From assembly GCA_933207985.1 (NCBI GenBank), contig OW240921.1, forward strand, positions 97,120,684 through 97,184,683: a DNA stretch of 64,000 bases, given 5' to 3'. The notes under the pieces were generated by a model that saw only the letters and a program-made list of their open reading frames with translations, had not been told where the DNA came from and made no database searches. This DNA is from Pelobates cultripes. Lineage: Eukaryota; Chordata; Amphibia; Anura; Pelobatidae. Shown here piece by piece: positions 11,640 through 23,224 of the stretch. The position numbers and the translations under genes are program-made. The first letter of the stretch is position 1. Each line of letters starts with the position of its first letter.

Positions 11640-12270
11640 TGGGCTATTGGTTGGGACTTTTACTTCAATCCTTACATGAAATGTATTACCAAATTATGTG
11701 GCTTTTACTCAGGATGCACCTTAGACACTTGTCCATTCTCTCGTTATTTACCACCTTGATCATCGTAACCCTTTGCTTGTCGGCCTTAAAAGTGCCCCTC
11801 TGCAGTTCATAATAAATGCTTCTACCAGACTCCGCTATCTTGTGTCTCGCAACTTTCTGTCTGTCTCTACACTGTCTTCTTCTTTCATTTAGGATTTGGT
11901 TCATAGTTTAAGTGCTTGATTATGAAGCTCTCCGTAACCATGCCCCTACTTAAATCTCCTCCCTTATTGGAAGATGTGCTCTAGCCTGGCCTCTTAATTC
12001 CACAGATGACCTGTTACTGTCTTGCTCACATACCCACACCTTAGACTCACGCTTGCAGGACATCTCAAGGACTGCCCCCTCCTTATGAAATGTCCTCTTG
12101 AGGAATAACCAGCTCCCCCGTCTTTGGAGTCTCTTTTTTTGAGAAGTCTATTAGCTCTCCACTTTACTGCTCATTTCTTACAACCTTCCACTGTCATCTC
12201 ACATATACTATGCTCCCTGCTTCCAAACTCCACTCTACTCCACTTGCACATATTAATTCTGCAATTTATG
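11640..12270 (+). pseudogene. LINE ORF2 C-terminal remnant
   Basis: The plus strand holds decayed pieces of a non-LTR reverse transcriptase C-terminus. Around 11,905-12,100 it reads EALRNHAPT-stop-ISSLIGRCALA, then NSTDDLLLSCSHTHTLDSRLQDISRTAPSL. This parallels the LINE pattern of an ALHN-APPYISSLV helix, a ND-LL linker and an R-QD--RAAP-LWN-LP block. Several stops interrupt it and the upstream RT domain is not seen. An old fragment in the non-L1 (CR1/L2/Rex-like) style; clade not decided. Confidence 0.5.
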
Positions 12271-12944
12271 ACCATTCTTCTTGAGAAAAAAATAATAATG
12301 GATTTCCACCTTCTACCATCCTTAATGTGTAATGTTTGAAATGTGAATGTCATCCTATTGCATTTACTTGTTCAAAAAAATTAGCTTTTATTTTTTTAAC
12401 ATGGTTCATAATTTGTTTTCAAATGTTTGTTCTTCAGAACAGCCTTATGGAAAAGCCTAGAATTTCTGAATTGTTTTAATCTGCTAGCATTTACTACTTT
12501 TACAGGAATACTATTAGAAATAGCTACAAAACCTTTCTGCAATGTATTATTTTCTCATTTTACCTCTCAGAAAATTGTTACATTGTTGAGAAAGATAACC
12601 ATAAAAATATATATTTTTCCCCAAGGTGCGTGAAAGAGATGACACAGCGATTCACTCATAACAATAAAAAGCAGATTCGGCCCTGAAAAGTGCATTGAGT
12701 GGATAATATTTTATGAACGTTTGTAGAAATCTTTGCGTCTCACCTTTTACCTTTTATCTGTGCTGTGTACATTACCTTATCCAGACAGCCAGCTATCATA
12801 AGGCTGTGCACTTGGGACAAATATTACTAGTGATAAACGATATACAATAAGCATTTTGTGTACTAGTGTGAAAATAGTATTTTTTGGGTTAATGTACAAA
12901 CTGCATATACTTTCTAGACTCCTAGCCTGATTAGTAGCGTGGTT
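12271..12944. other. Unannotated spacer
   Basis: AT-rich sequence with no recognised element. Confidence 0.4.
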
Positions 12945-14200
12945 TATACTTTTTATAATTCTTTATTTTTGTTCTGCTTGGTGGTAACAAAGGTAAGATA
13001 TTATACATGACAAAAGTTGTGATGCATTAGACATATCAGAGCAGAGAGGGTGTATACAGTTTTCATCACATTTTTGTTTTCTTTAAGCATATCACGATAC
13101 TATGGTCACAGCACAGGTTGAGGATAACGGTATGGCATTGAGTAAACATGCTGTGTGCATAAGGTGATGAAATGAAGTACAAGTTTAGTAAACCAGCTGG
13201 GTAACTAGATTAAATTGATTACTGTTAAGTGTTAAAGAGAAGACAAACAGGATAAGCATTAATAATAAGCATATCATTATCACCTGGGCAGGAGAAACAT
13301 ATGAGCTCAGGTAAAGGCTGCAGATTTTAGGCTAGGTCATAGTTGCTGGGAAGGTACCTGTCTATTAGACTGTAAGATATGATGGTTGATGATGAGGGAA
13401 GTAATGAAAAAACCCCAAAAAACAATATTTTAACATGCTAAAACACAATAATGGTAAAACAGAAAACTGCTTCGAGCCTTGATCTTGCATAGTATAGACA
13501 ATTTTGGCAAAGGACTACTGTACATAATAATAGCATAATAGTAGCTCCTCTTGAGAATCACTCATCCCATTCTAAACTCCGGTAACTCTGGTAGGTAAAT
13601 TAAGGGTAGTCCCAGCACAGCAACAGGTCCAGCTCAGACCACTCCACCATCCCAAGAGCTCTGCTCGAGTCATCATCTGATGCCCTCGGATCCGGTCCTT
13701 CGATGAGCCATGATTGGTAATCCTGGAGAGGTGCACCCCATGCCGGCGAGTCACTCTCCTGCGTGCAGGACTGCGATGGGGAGTTCCACTCCACAAGTCC
13801 AATTAAGTGGATGCAGGAGCTAGGCATAAGTGCCACCCGATGAGACAAGGCAGAGAGCCCCTTCTTTCATGCCAAGGCAGGAGAGTGGAGTGCAGGAGTC
13901 AATGTCAGTCCTATCTTTGAAGCCCTTTCTTAGGCTAAGTGACATAGCCGTTTCAGTATGAGCCGTTGCGGCGGCCATCTTAGATTTTAAACTTCGGTGA
14001 GCTCCCAACAGGACCTTTTGATGAACGATTCGGAAACGTCCAGGGCGGTCTGGGTTAACTCCAACTGGTCCATGGGACATCAGTAGCCCCAATAGTTGCT
14101 TGTGTTGCCCTCCATTCATTTTCCAGGTCTGGGTGAGTGTGTACAGAAATTATTGTTGAATAAGCTTCACAGCTTGCAGGAGCTGTGCTGACATGTGGCC
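12945..14200 (-). mobile_element. LINE-like element, probable 3' part on minus strand
   Basis: Read on the minus strand, the block runs from CpG-containing sequence with AAGATGGCCGCCGCAACGG-like text (about 13,970-13,985) to a terminal ACAAAAATAAAGAATTATAA ending near 12,945. The latter looks like a LINE 3' end with a polyadenylation-like signal. A 99-codon minus-strand frame (13,820-14,119) has no clear domain. The composition change at both edges supports one inserted unit, but no reverse transcriptase is visible. Confidence 0.35.
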
Positions 14201-14280
14201 AGCTTGCATGATGGTCCGGCCCCGCCATCCGTGTTGTTTATACTTTTAAGAGAAAAAGGTCCCGACTGGTCATTTAAAGT

Positions 14281-14785
14281 ATGTATGATTGTCCAGTGGC
14301 ACCGTTACTGTGCCAGCACTGTGGAGAACAGTCACATGACATTGTGTCACATGACATAAGAAATACAAAGCATCAAGCAAACATGAGAAGCTGGTACAAT
14401 GTGGTTTCATTGAGAGGCAGCAAATCTCACTTGGTCAAAATATTGTATGTTTGCTGCTGCTCCATAAACTCCTTACTTGTCATTGTACCAGCTTACGTTG
14501 CCCACCTGCTGCTTTGTTTGTGGTCCCCTACTTGTGTAGAAAACTGGTGACACTAAAGCGGTCTATCAACTTCCCCAAGTGCAACGTGGGTTTCACTGTG
14601 ACGTTATAGTTAATGGGTAGAAGTGGTTGTTCCTAGTTTGGTGCATGAACGGATCCAAGCAATGGTAATTACAATAATAATAACGCAGGGCTTAGATTTG
14701 AATTATTTTGACAGAGCCGCTAATGCTCGTGAAATAGTCAACTGTACAGAAGAGGATTTACTCAGCACAAACATTAAAACCCATT
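14281..14785. other. Unannotated spacer
   Basis: No feature recognised. An 89-codon open frame (14,281-14,550) has no recognisable family pattern. Confidence 0.35.
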
Positions 14786-14884
14786 CAAACTTTCTCTCTT
14801 TTTCTTTCTCTCCCTTCCGTCCTTCCTCTCTCCTTCCTTCCTTTCTCTCTTTTATCCTCTTTCTTTCTTTCTTTCTTTCTTTCG
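14786..14884. repeat. CT-rich microsatellite
   Basis: Interrupted TTTC/TTCC/CTCT repeats end in about five tandem CTTT units. Confidence 0.9.
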
Positions 14885-14939
14885 TCTCTACAAAAATGAA
14901 GCTTTCATTTTAACCTGTCATATACAGAACTTTCACTTC

Positions 14940-15180
14940 ATCTGACCAACTGCTGACGCTGAAGCAAGTGAAATGTCAGGACACTGCGCTGCAAGAGATT
15001 GTTGGCCCCTGTCCAAGCGACAAGGCTAAATGCATTAGTTATCTGTCGCCTAATGAGCTGCATTGACATAGACACTTTCCACTGCAGGAGCACATGACTG
15101 TGAAGGACACACTCCTGTAAAGAAAGAATCCTTCTGGCTCTAATTAGCTGTTACTATGTTCAGTGGATGCACTTGGTTTC
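14940..15180. other. Candidate conserved non-coding element
   Basis: The block is free of repeats, balanced in composition, and carries TAATGAG and CTCTAATTAGCTG homeobox-type sites with GAGATTGTTGGCCCCTG between. It lies about 0.8 kb upstream of the candidate exon at 15,939. Function is inference only. Confidence 0.25.
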
Positions 15181-15938
15181 CCCTTCACTACTATCACCCT
15201 TCTATATTTTTTTCCCCTTAATGACAATTGTATTTTAACATGTCTGTTGCGTTTCAGCTGTCTGTGTCTCAGCTGACTGAAAATACGATCTCTATGCTAC
15301 TTCAGCCTTGAGTACGCTCTTATTTATCTGTTTCTGAGTCAGGGACCCATTAACGTGAATCTGTGCAAAGAACAAACTTCAATTATAAAGAGCAAGATCG
15401 CACAGGTCCAGCACTTTACAGTCTGCAGTTATTAAACCTATCTGACGACTAATAAATACAATTGAATTAAACGAACTAGGAGGTTACTCTGAATCCTCTC
15501 TTGCAGACATGATTAATTCATTTTGAAGGAAATGCGGTGGTTTTGAAGTCACTATAGTTAGTTACAAAAATAAATAAATTGAATTAACTGGAAAGGGAAT
15601 TGAGCAATGTCATTGACTAGAAGATAGCAAACATTTTTTAATGGCTTCTCCATTCACGACACAGACAATACATTATATTAGTCATCACCATAGATTACAT
15701 TTTTGGCACAGACAATCATTCTATACAAATGGGTTTTAAAAATCTGCTATTGAGGTTCTTTTTTCCACCTTAATGGATGTCTCTCTGAGGCTCGGGTTAA
15801 CATTCCATGTTAAAGTATGTATCCAGGTACTATTAGTTTATTATTATTCTTATATTTTATTATTATTTTTAGTCAACATTTAGTGCCTGTTCCCTAATCA
15901 TCAATCATCATTTTTACCATCAATCCTTTCTTTTTAGG

Positions 15939-16091
15939 GGCCATGGATGAAATTCAGAATCACAAACTGAAACAGACATACTCTGCCATTGTACGTTTCT
16001 CTTGGTTCATGATTCTGGTGTATTTCAGCTCAGAGGTCAGAAATTCGACCTCTGCCCCAATTTGGATGAAGTGCAGTCCAAAACAAAACTG
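15939..16091 (+). CDS. Candidate 5' coding exon of an unrecognised membrane or secreted protein
   Basis: A pyrimidine tract ending CTTTCTTTTTAG immediately precedes GGGCCATGG, a Kozak-type start (GCCATGG) at 15,943. The frame stays open to AACT followed by GTAAGT, a consensus donor, at 16,092, giving a 153-bp exon with a phase-1 exit. The 49 codons encode a short basic N-terminus (NHKLKQ), a hydrophobic segment at residues 15-30 (about AIVRFSWFMILVYFSS) that could be a signal anchor or signal peptide, then an N-glycosylation site (NST at 34) and a Cys at 44. I do not recognise the family. The frame runs past the donor to 16,182, so an accidental ORF is possible. The combination of acceptor, start context and donor is the only support. 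Confidence 0.3.
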
Positions 16092-16391
16092 TAAGTCTTC
16101 ACAGGAAGAATTTATAAGGTGCCAACATATCATTTATAGTGGCAAAAGACATTATGGGGGAGACAGATGGACATATTTGTAGCCAAGGCATTGAGGACTT
16201 CATTCATGAACCCATCATATAGTACAGCAGCATATACAGTGAGGGAAAAAAGTATTTGATCCCCTGCTGATTTTGAACATTTGACCACTGACAAAGAGAT
16301 GATCAGTCTATAATTTTAATGGTAGCTATATTTTAACAACGAGAGACAGAATAAAAATAAAAGAAATCCAGAAAAATGCATGTCAAAAAAG

Positions 16392-17161
16392 TTATATATA
16401 GCTTAGTATTTGGTGGGAAAACCCTTGTTGGTAATCATAGAGGTCATGCTGGAATACCCATCCACAACCCATTTTCAATGACCTGGCTGAGGGAAGAAGG
16501 TTTTCACCCAAAATGTGACGGTACATGGTCCCGTCCATTGTCCCTTTGATGCGGTGCAGTTGTCCTGTCCTCTTAGCAGAAAAACACCCCCAAAGCATAA
16601 TGTTTCCACCTCCATGACTGATGGTGGGGATGGTGTTATTGGAGTCATAGGCAGCATTCCTCCTCCTCCAAACACGGCGAGGTGAGTTGATGCCAAAGAG
16701 CTCGATTTTGATCTCATCTGACCACAACACTTTCATACAGTTCTCATCTGAATCATTCAGATGTTCATTGGTAAACTTCAGACGGGCCTATACATGTGCT
16801 TTCTTGAGCTGGGGGACCTTGCGGGAGCTGCAGGATTTCAATCCTTCATGGAGTGGTGTGTTACCAATTGTTTTCTTGGTGACTATGGTCCCAGCTGCCT
16901 TGAGATCATTAACAAGATCCTCCCATGCAGTTCTGGGATGATTCCTCACCATTCTCATGATCAAGGTGAGATCTTACATGGAGCACCAGACCGAGGGAGA
17001 CTGACAGTTATTTTGTGTTTCTTCTATTTGCAAATAATCGTACCAACTGTTGTCACCTTCTCACCAAGCTGCTTGGCGATGGTCTTGTAGCCCATTCCAG
17101 CCTTATGTAGGTCTACAATCTTGTCCCTGACATCCTTGGACAGCTCTTTGGTCTTGGCCAT
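16392..17161 (-). pseudogene. Tc1-type transposase, internally deleted
   Basis: The minus-strand gene starts at the ATG at 17,159-17,161 ([17 protein letters not shown]). It shows the N-terminal helix-turn-helix region, then [16 protein letters not shown] with the first catalytic Asp (WSDE), [13 protein letters not shown], and WVFQHD with the second Asp at about 16,458. Directly after WVFQHD the sequence joins the final C-terminal residues (QQGFSHQI). The region between, about 110 residues including the SPDLNPIENLW block with the catalytic Glu, is deleted. Frameshifts occur around 16,740-17,050. It cannot encode an active enzyme. Its ends could still be substrates in trans. Confidence 0.85.
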
Positions 17162-17285
17162 GGTGGAAAGTTTGGAATCTGATCAATTGATTTCTTCTGT
17201 GGATAGTTGTTTTTTATACAGGTAACGAGCTGCGATTAGGAGCACTGCCTTTAAGAGATTGCTCTTAATCTCAGCTCGTTACCTG

Positions 17286-18852
17286 TACAGGGAGTGCAGA
17301 ATTATAAGGCAAGTTGTATTTTTGAGGATTAATTTTATTATTGAACAACAACCATGTTCTCAATGAACCCAAAAAACTCATTAATATCAAAGCTGAATAT
17401 TTTTGGAAGTAGTTTTTAGTTTGTTTTTAGTTATAGCTATGTTAGGGGGATATCTGTGTGTGCAGGTGACTATTACTGTGCATAATTATTAGGCAACTTA
17501 ACAAAAAACAAATATATACCCATTTCAATTATTCATTATTACCAGTGAAACCAATGTAACATCTCAACATTCACAAATATACATTTCTGACATTCAAAAA
17601 CAAAACAAAAACAAATCAGTGACCAATATAGCCACCTTTCTTTGCAAGGACACTCAAAAGCCTGCCATCCATGGATTCTGTCAGTGTTTTGATCTGTTCA
17701 CCATCAACATTGCATGCAGCAGCAACCACAGCCTCCCAGACACTGTTCAGAGAGGTGTACTGTTTTCCCTCCTTGTAAATCTCACATTTGATGATGGACC
17801 ACAGGTTCTCAATGGGGTTCAGATCAGGTGAACAAGGAGGCCATGTCATTAGATTTTCTTCTTTTATACCCTTTCTTGCCAGCCACGCTGTGGAGTACTT
17901 GGACGCGTGTGATGGAGCATTGTCCTGCATGAAAATCATGTTTTTCTTGAAGGATGCAGACTTCTTCCTGTACCACTGCTTGAAGAAGGTGTCTTCCAGG
18001 AACTGGCAGTAGGACTGGGAGTTGAGCTTGACTCCATCCTCAACCCGAAAAGGCCCCACAAGCTCATCTTTGATGATACCAGCCCAAACCTGTACTCCAC
18101 CTCCACCTTGCTGGCGTCTGAGTCGGACTGGAGCTCTCTGCCCTTTACCAATCCAGCCACGGGCCCATCCATCTGGCCCATCAAGACTCACTCTCATTTC
18201 ATCAGTCCATAAAACCTTAGAAAAATCAGTCTTGAGATATTTCTTGGCCCAGTCTTGACGTTTCAGCTTGTGTGTCTTGTTCAGTGGTGGTCGTCTTTCA
18301 GCCTTTCTTACCTTGGCCATGTCTCTGAGTATTGCACAACTTGTGCTTTTGGGCACTCCAGTGATGTTGCAGCTCTGAAATATGGCCAAACTGGTGGCAA
18401 GTGGCATCGTGGCAGCTGCACGCTTGACTTTTCTCAGTTCATGGGCAGTTATTTTGCGCCTTGGTTTTTCCACACGCTTCTTGCGACCCTGTTGACTATT
18501 TTGAATGAAACGCTTGATTGTTCGATGATCACGCTTCAGAAGCTTTGCAATTTTAAGAGTGCTGCATCCCTCTACAAGATATCTCACTATTTTTGACTTT
18601 TCTGAGCCTGTCAAGTCCTTCTTTTGACCCATTTTGCCAAAGGAAAGGAAGTTGCCTAATAATTATGCACACCTGATATAGGGTGTTGATGTCATTAGAC
18701 CACACCCCTTCTCATTACAGAGATGCACATCACCTAATATGCTTAAATGGTAGTAGGCTTTCGAGCCTATACAGCTTGGAGTAAGACAACATGCATAAAG
18801 AGGATGATGTGGTCAAAATACTCATTTGCCTAATAATTCTGCACTCCCTGTA
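17286..18852 (-). mobile_element. Full-length DD37E Tc1-like transposon (TRT-like), inserted in older Tc1
   Basis: Terminal CAGGGAGTGCAGAATTAT at 17,288 and its inverted match ending GCACTCCCTG at 18,850 are flanked by the TA target duplication (17,286-17,287, 18,851-18,852). The unit is 1,563 bp. Each end has a second internal copy of the motif GTGCATAATTATTAGGCAAC (about 17,477-17,497, and inverted at about 18,652-18,672), the IR/DR arrangement typical of Tc1 elements with two transposase-binding sites per end. The left terminal site has ATTATAAGGC where the other copies have ATTATTAGGC. It carries one intact transposase gene on the minus strand and appears young. Confidence 0.93.
17616..18632 (-). 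CDS. Tc1-like transposase, DD37E, intact 338 aa
   Basis: This is a cut-and-paste transposase of the Tc1/mariner superfamily acting on the flanking inverted repeats in the nucleus. The frame is uninterrupted from ATG at 18,632. Residues 1-110 form the two helix-turn-helix DNA-binding units (KIAKLLKRDHRTIKRFIQN at 28-46) separated by a basic GRKKRVEKPRRK linker (49-60), a likely nuclear signal or AT-hook-like contact. The catalytic triad is visible: D144 in LWTDE, D237 in FMQDNAPSH, and E275 in SPDLNPIENLW. There are 37 residues between D237 and E275, so the signature is DD37E rather than the usual DD34E; this spacing is known for the TRT group of vertebrate Tc1-like elements. Length is normal for the superfamily (about 340 aa). 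No promoter was identified. Activity is plausible but untested. Confidence 0.93.
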   Translation of the reverse strand: MGQKKDLTGSEKSKIVRYLVEGCSTLKIAKLLKRDHRTIKRFIQNSQQGRKKRVEKPRRKITAHELRKVKRAAATMPLATSLAIFQSCNITGVPKSTSCAILRDMAKVRKAERRPPLNKTHKLKRQDWAKKYLKTDFSKVLWTDEMRVSLDGPDGWARGWIGKGQRAPVRLRRQQGGGGVQVWAGIIKDELVGPFRVEDGVKLNSQSYCQFLEDTFFKQWYRKKSASFKKNMIFMQDNAPSHASKYSTAWLARKGIKEENLMTWPPCSPDLNPIENLWSIIKCEIYKEGKQYTSLNSVWEAVVAAACNVDGEQIKTLTESMDGRLLSVLAKKGGYIGH

Positions 18853-19029
18853 TAAAAGACATCTTGGAGCCAGAAATATTGCTGATTGACAGGAGATCAA
18901 ATACTTATTTCACTCATTGTCATGCAAATCAATTTATAACTTTTTCTGGATTTTTTTTGTTATTCTGTCTCACAGTAAAACTACACCTACCATTAAAATT
19001 ATAGACTGATCAATTCTTTGTCAGTGGAC

Positions 19030-20340
19030 AAATGTTCAAAATTATACGTGATGAGTGTGTAAAGGCACTTCTAATGGATAAAATATTTATAATAGAAGTG
19101 AAGTCCCCAAAACCTGATTATGTAACTGATATACAAAGTGCTTCCTCAAACAAACGTGATATCAGTGTACATAGAGTACCCGTATTAAAGTGTATGGTAT
19201 AAAAACATAGAAAATACAACCATATCACTAGAATCCACTGGGATATCACAGAATACCTAAAACAAAATTAAAACAACATAGTGTGTACTGTATAAAAATA
19301 TAAAACGTGGGGAATAAAAGCAGGACTACCACTCACATGGCCCAGAGCCGTCCTAAGCTCTGTATGGTAGGCTCAAGGTTGACAATATTGGCTACAGGGT
19401 CCACATTATCACAGAAGGAGACTGGACAACAGATGCTTGGCAAAAATAAAAACTTATTCCTGGATACATAAACTTTAAAAGATTTGAAAATATTGGATAC
19501 TTCAAACTCAGGTGGGTGTGAAACCTACTGACAGAGTAATCCACCAAGTAATTAGTACAAAATATAAAAAGCAAATGTGTTTCGGCTCCAAATGCCTTCT
19601 TCAAGTGCTGTAAAAGTCTCATTTTGATGTTCCTTTTATATCTCTTAATGTGCTGTGCATCTGTGTCCAATCTTCCGGTAATTCCACTTCCGCGATGATG
19701 TTTCCAGGTTCCTGACTTTATTTCCGCTGACATCACCGTAACAACGCGTGGTTGGAACGCAACGTTGATGGCTGGAACGCAGAGTCTATTTCAATTACTA
19801 AGGAGGCGGTAACGTCATGAGGATAGTGTCATTGCGCAAAACGGCTAACAAGTGTAATGTCCTTATAGTCCAATTATAACATAAAACATAATATTATAAA
19901 ATAAATATAGGTAAAATACACAATAAAAACATTCATTCCTGTAATACAAAATAAAAATTAGAAGCATAATTAAAACACAAAATAATAATTATTTTACAGT
20001 GAAAAGAGTATGGCAAAGAATAGAGATTATCGATATGCATAAAAATGGTTCAATATAAAAAGCTAAAAGAAAATATATATAAAAAATATATTTCATATAG
20101 AAAAATGCATGTTATTTAAAATGTACATATTCAAAGTCTAAATTAAGACCATTTGGAGATATTAAAAATCCATTAACTCTCCATCTTTGCCAGTGCTCAT
20201 TGTCTCCAATTTTTTTTTTAAATCACCATGTATGATAGTAGTGATATGGTTGTATTTTCTGTGTTTTTATACTATACACTTTATTATTGGTGACTCTATG
20301 TACACTGATATCTTGTTATATTTATAAATGTTCAAAATTA
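19030..20340 (-). mobile_element. PLE 3' tail inserted in the outer Tc1, 15-bp TSD
   Basis: AAATGTTCAAAATTA occurs at 19,030-19,044 and again at 20,326-20,340, duplicating a piece of the outer Tc1 end, so 19,045-20,325 is one insertion. The minus strand carries a C-terminal PLE endonuclease remnant at about 20,110-20,210 (HWQRWRVNGF, SPNGLNLDFEY) followed by the long non-coding tail. A partial inverted copy of the tail lies at the other side (20,231-20,320 against 19,150-19,235, shared GTGATATGGTTGTATTTTCT). A hammerhead-like core is at 19,578-19,612. This is a 5'-truncated PLE copy with the inverted end piece typical of the group. Confidence 0.75.
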
Positions 20341-20373
20341 GCAGGGGGTCAAATACTTTTTTCCCTCACTGTA

Positions 20374-23224
20374 TGAAAGTAAAATCACAGAAAGCTTAAA
20401 TGTTAAGGTCAGTATGTAAAACAAACTTGCCAAAGAATGCTTTGAGTTAATATTTTTGGGTATGCCTTTCAAATTACTGAAATCACTCCAAAAGAGCCCA
20501 TATTACCCAAAAATGATTTATGCAGAAGTCACCACTTAAATCTATGGGATTTTTTGTAGATAAAACATTTCTAATTTTTTTTGTTTTTTTTAACAGAGTT
20601 TAATCATTTAAAAAGCTGATCAGAAAAAAAATAAAATCAGGCAAAAGTTAGTTGTTAAAAAAATGAATCTAATAAATCAGTAACATTTTATTTAAGTAAA
20701 TCTTTGACAAAATGTGTTGAGAAACCCAAAGCTAGTTTAGGAGTTGTTCCAAGGATGTGACCTGTAAATAATTTTAATCAAGGTAAATAAACATAAAATG
20801 TCCTGTGTTTATGTAGGTATATGATTATATCACATAGCACCACAGCATAACATGATTAGCAACATACAGTTGGTCTATGATGAAGGTATCACAGATCTCC
20901 ACATCAATAAAGTTACAGTAATACAGTGTTTTAAGAGTTTATTGTAGAGCTCCACAGCAATAAATGTCACTACAGTGTGGCTACACTTGTTTATAAATTA
21001 GGATTTATGAAAATTTGTAGAAACTTTGGTGATTCTACAAATAACTAATACAACTACGTAGATAACTATTGGTTAAGAAGAAAACTACAAATTCTTGATT
21101 AAATCCTGAGCAAACCGCAAATCACCAAACACGGCCGTAAAACACAAATGTGTCCCTCTATTGTCATCTGGATTGTTGACAGGTATGTTTTGAAGTGAGG
21201 TTATGTTCCTGGTTGAATTCGTTATGTTCTTTGGAGCTTGTACATGAGCCAGGTGGAACATTTGAAAATAGTTAGACATTTATTGAGTCTCGTTAAGGAA
21301 GCATTGGAAGTCTAAATTCCAATATGGTTAAACTTGAAATGTATATGCACAGATTATATAGACCATGCAGAAAGCCAGTAATTACAGAGGGATTGTATGA
21401 CCATCCATGAACACATCAGAACTCCGGACAGCTTAGATATGAGGTTTGGATCTCACAGGAGCTATACTCCATCTGGATCCCTTCATAGTGTGCAGTGGTC
21501 CTCATTCTTAAAGAATGAATCACCATTTACTGGATAATAGCACATACAATAAGTAACAGAGTCCTATGCATTTCACCATTTCAATTCGAAACATGTGAGG
21601 ACATAAAGTTAAAAAGCATTACAAGGTATTTACTCCGAGTAGCCAAACGAAACCATTATTCAATGAACATACAATATTTTTCTGGGTTTTAATATGGGAT
21701 CTGTTTAAAATAATAGGTAGTAACTGTACCACTGATGATAATAATAATGGATATACTACCAGATTGTTTTGTTTTAAGTGTGTGCATATGCTCAAGTTAA
21801 TATAGGAAAAGCGTTTAAAATTGGTGTTTTTGTTGATTAGAGGCAGCTGTTATGTAAACACGGCTGAAAATCTGAGTGAAATCTGTCTTTATTCACAGGT
21901 AAAGATCCAGAAAAAAAACTGTGCTTTTTTGTGGGTTTGTAAGGGCAAATTTTGGTGGATTATTGTTTGGTACATACTATTAATAATTATTCTCTCTTGG
22001 TATTAAATAAAAATGGCTGATGTTCATACATAGGCAAAATATACCTATCTGACTGTGTGTATATTCACACACATTGTGCACATTTACATACGGAGTTATA
22101 CCTAACACACCTACATATATACATTTATAAACATAAACATACAAGACACACGCACATGTATATTATAATTTATTGTGAAGGGACTTATACTTGGCAGAAC
22201 CAGAAGCAACATAAACCATTGGTACCCCAAAATATTAGACAATGTATACCTTTAAATATGCTTAAATTGCATAGTTGCCATCATCTCTGATGTATTTCAT
22301 TTATACCAGATGTTTGTAAGTATGATCAATTTTGTGGGTGTTTCCACTAAGTTCCGTGGTAATCCTTGCACTGGGTGTGGTTGATTTTCGACTATGCAAA
22401 CTTAAAAACGACAATTTTCAGAAAACTGACCTAAGTTAAAGAAGTTAAAGACTTAAGGGAACAATAAAAGGCATTTTTAGCCAAGGAACACGGTTTTAAA
22501 ACAAAATTGAGAAAAAAAATGCAAGTGAGAATATTAAGAGCACAAGTTCATACACAATAATAGTCATCTAAACAGGGTTTTAATCTGTTTTTTTATGGGT
22601 TGATAAACTATATACCGGTAAATTATGCAGTAAAAATAAATACAATGAAGACGTCTAGGTAAAATCCCACTTGACATGACAGCTGACATATAATAATCAA
22701 GAGGTCAAAGGCTTGAAATGTGTCAAACGTGGTTATGAAAATGTTACTTAATTAAGGTAAGAAAGAGGCTTGTAAGATGTTTGCAAGACAGCTGCATTCT
22801 TGTTTTTCACCTGTCTTTGGTACCTACAAAAGGAATGTAGAAGTTAACAGTGAGCCACAGTAGTATTTGGACACAGTACCTAGAAGACAGATCTACTATC
22901 GATTTAGGGAACAATTGTCCAACCAGAAGAAAGATAAACACGAGCATGTCCATGGAGACTAGATAACATGGGACTTAGTGGTGTGACACACGTGATTAAA
23001 AGTGGATACAATGTATATATGAAGAACCATATTTATCAAGACACAAACAATGCTGTTTAGGAGAAATTGCTGAATTAACAACTGGAGACATTCTGTTGGT
23101 TTGCATAGTGAATACTCATTATGTAGTACTTTGGCCAGAAAAACATCTGATTTTGCCTTGATAATTATGGGCCTAAATTTACTACTATTCACATATCAGA
23201 ACTCAACCTTAGTTACAATAGAGA
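20374..23224. other. Unannotated spacer with a CA-rich patch
   Basis: Mostly unique AT-rich DNA. A CA/TA-rich patch (about 22,050-22,165) contains imperfect CACACA/ACATA repeats. No gene or complete transposon was recognised. Confidence 0.4.

Larger units (their letters stand above)
16235..20373 (-). mobile_element. Tc1-type transposon, interrupted twice (outer layer of nest)
   Basis: The left end CAGTGAGGGAAAAAAGTATT at 16,237 pairs with AATACTTTTTTCCCTCACTG ending at 20,371, each flanked by TA (16,235-16,236 and 20,372-20,373). Inside it are a complete second transposon (17,288-18,850, inserted at TA) and a PLE tail (19,045-20,325 with 15-bp TSD). Removing these leaves about 1.27 kb, short for a Tc1, in agreement with a deletion inside its transposase gene. 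A 71-bp internal hairpin lies just before the second transposon (17,216-17,286, arms ACAGGTAACGAGCTG and CAGCTCGTTACCTGT). Confidence 0.9.

Noticed and set aside
18022..18258. Plus-strand frames across the DD37E transposase
   Set aside because: Antisense shadows of the real minus-strand gene.
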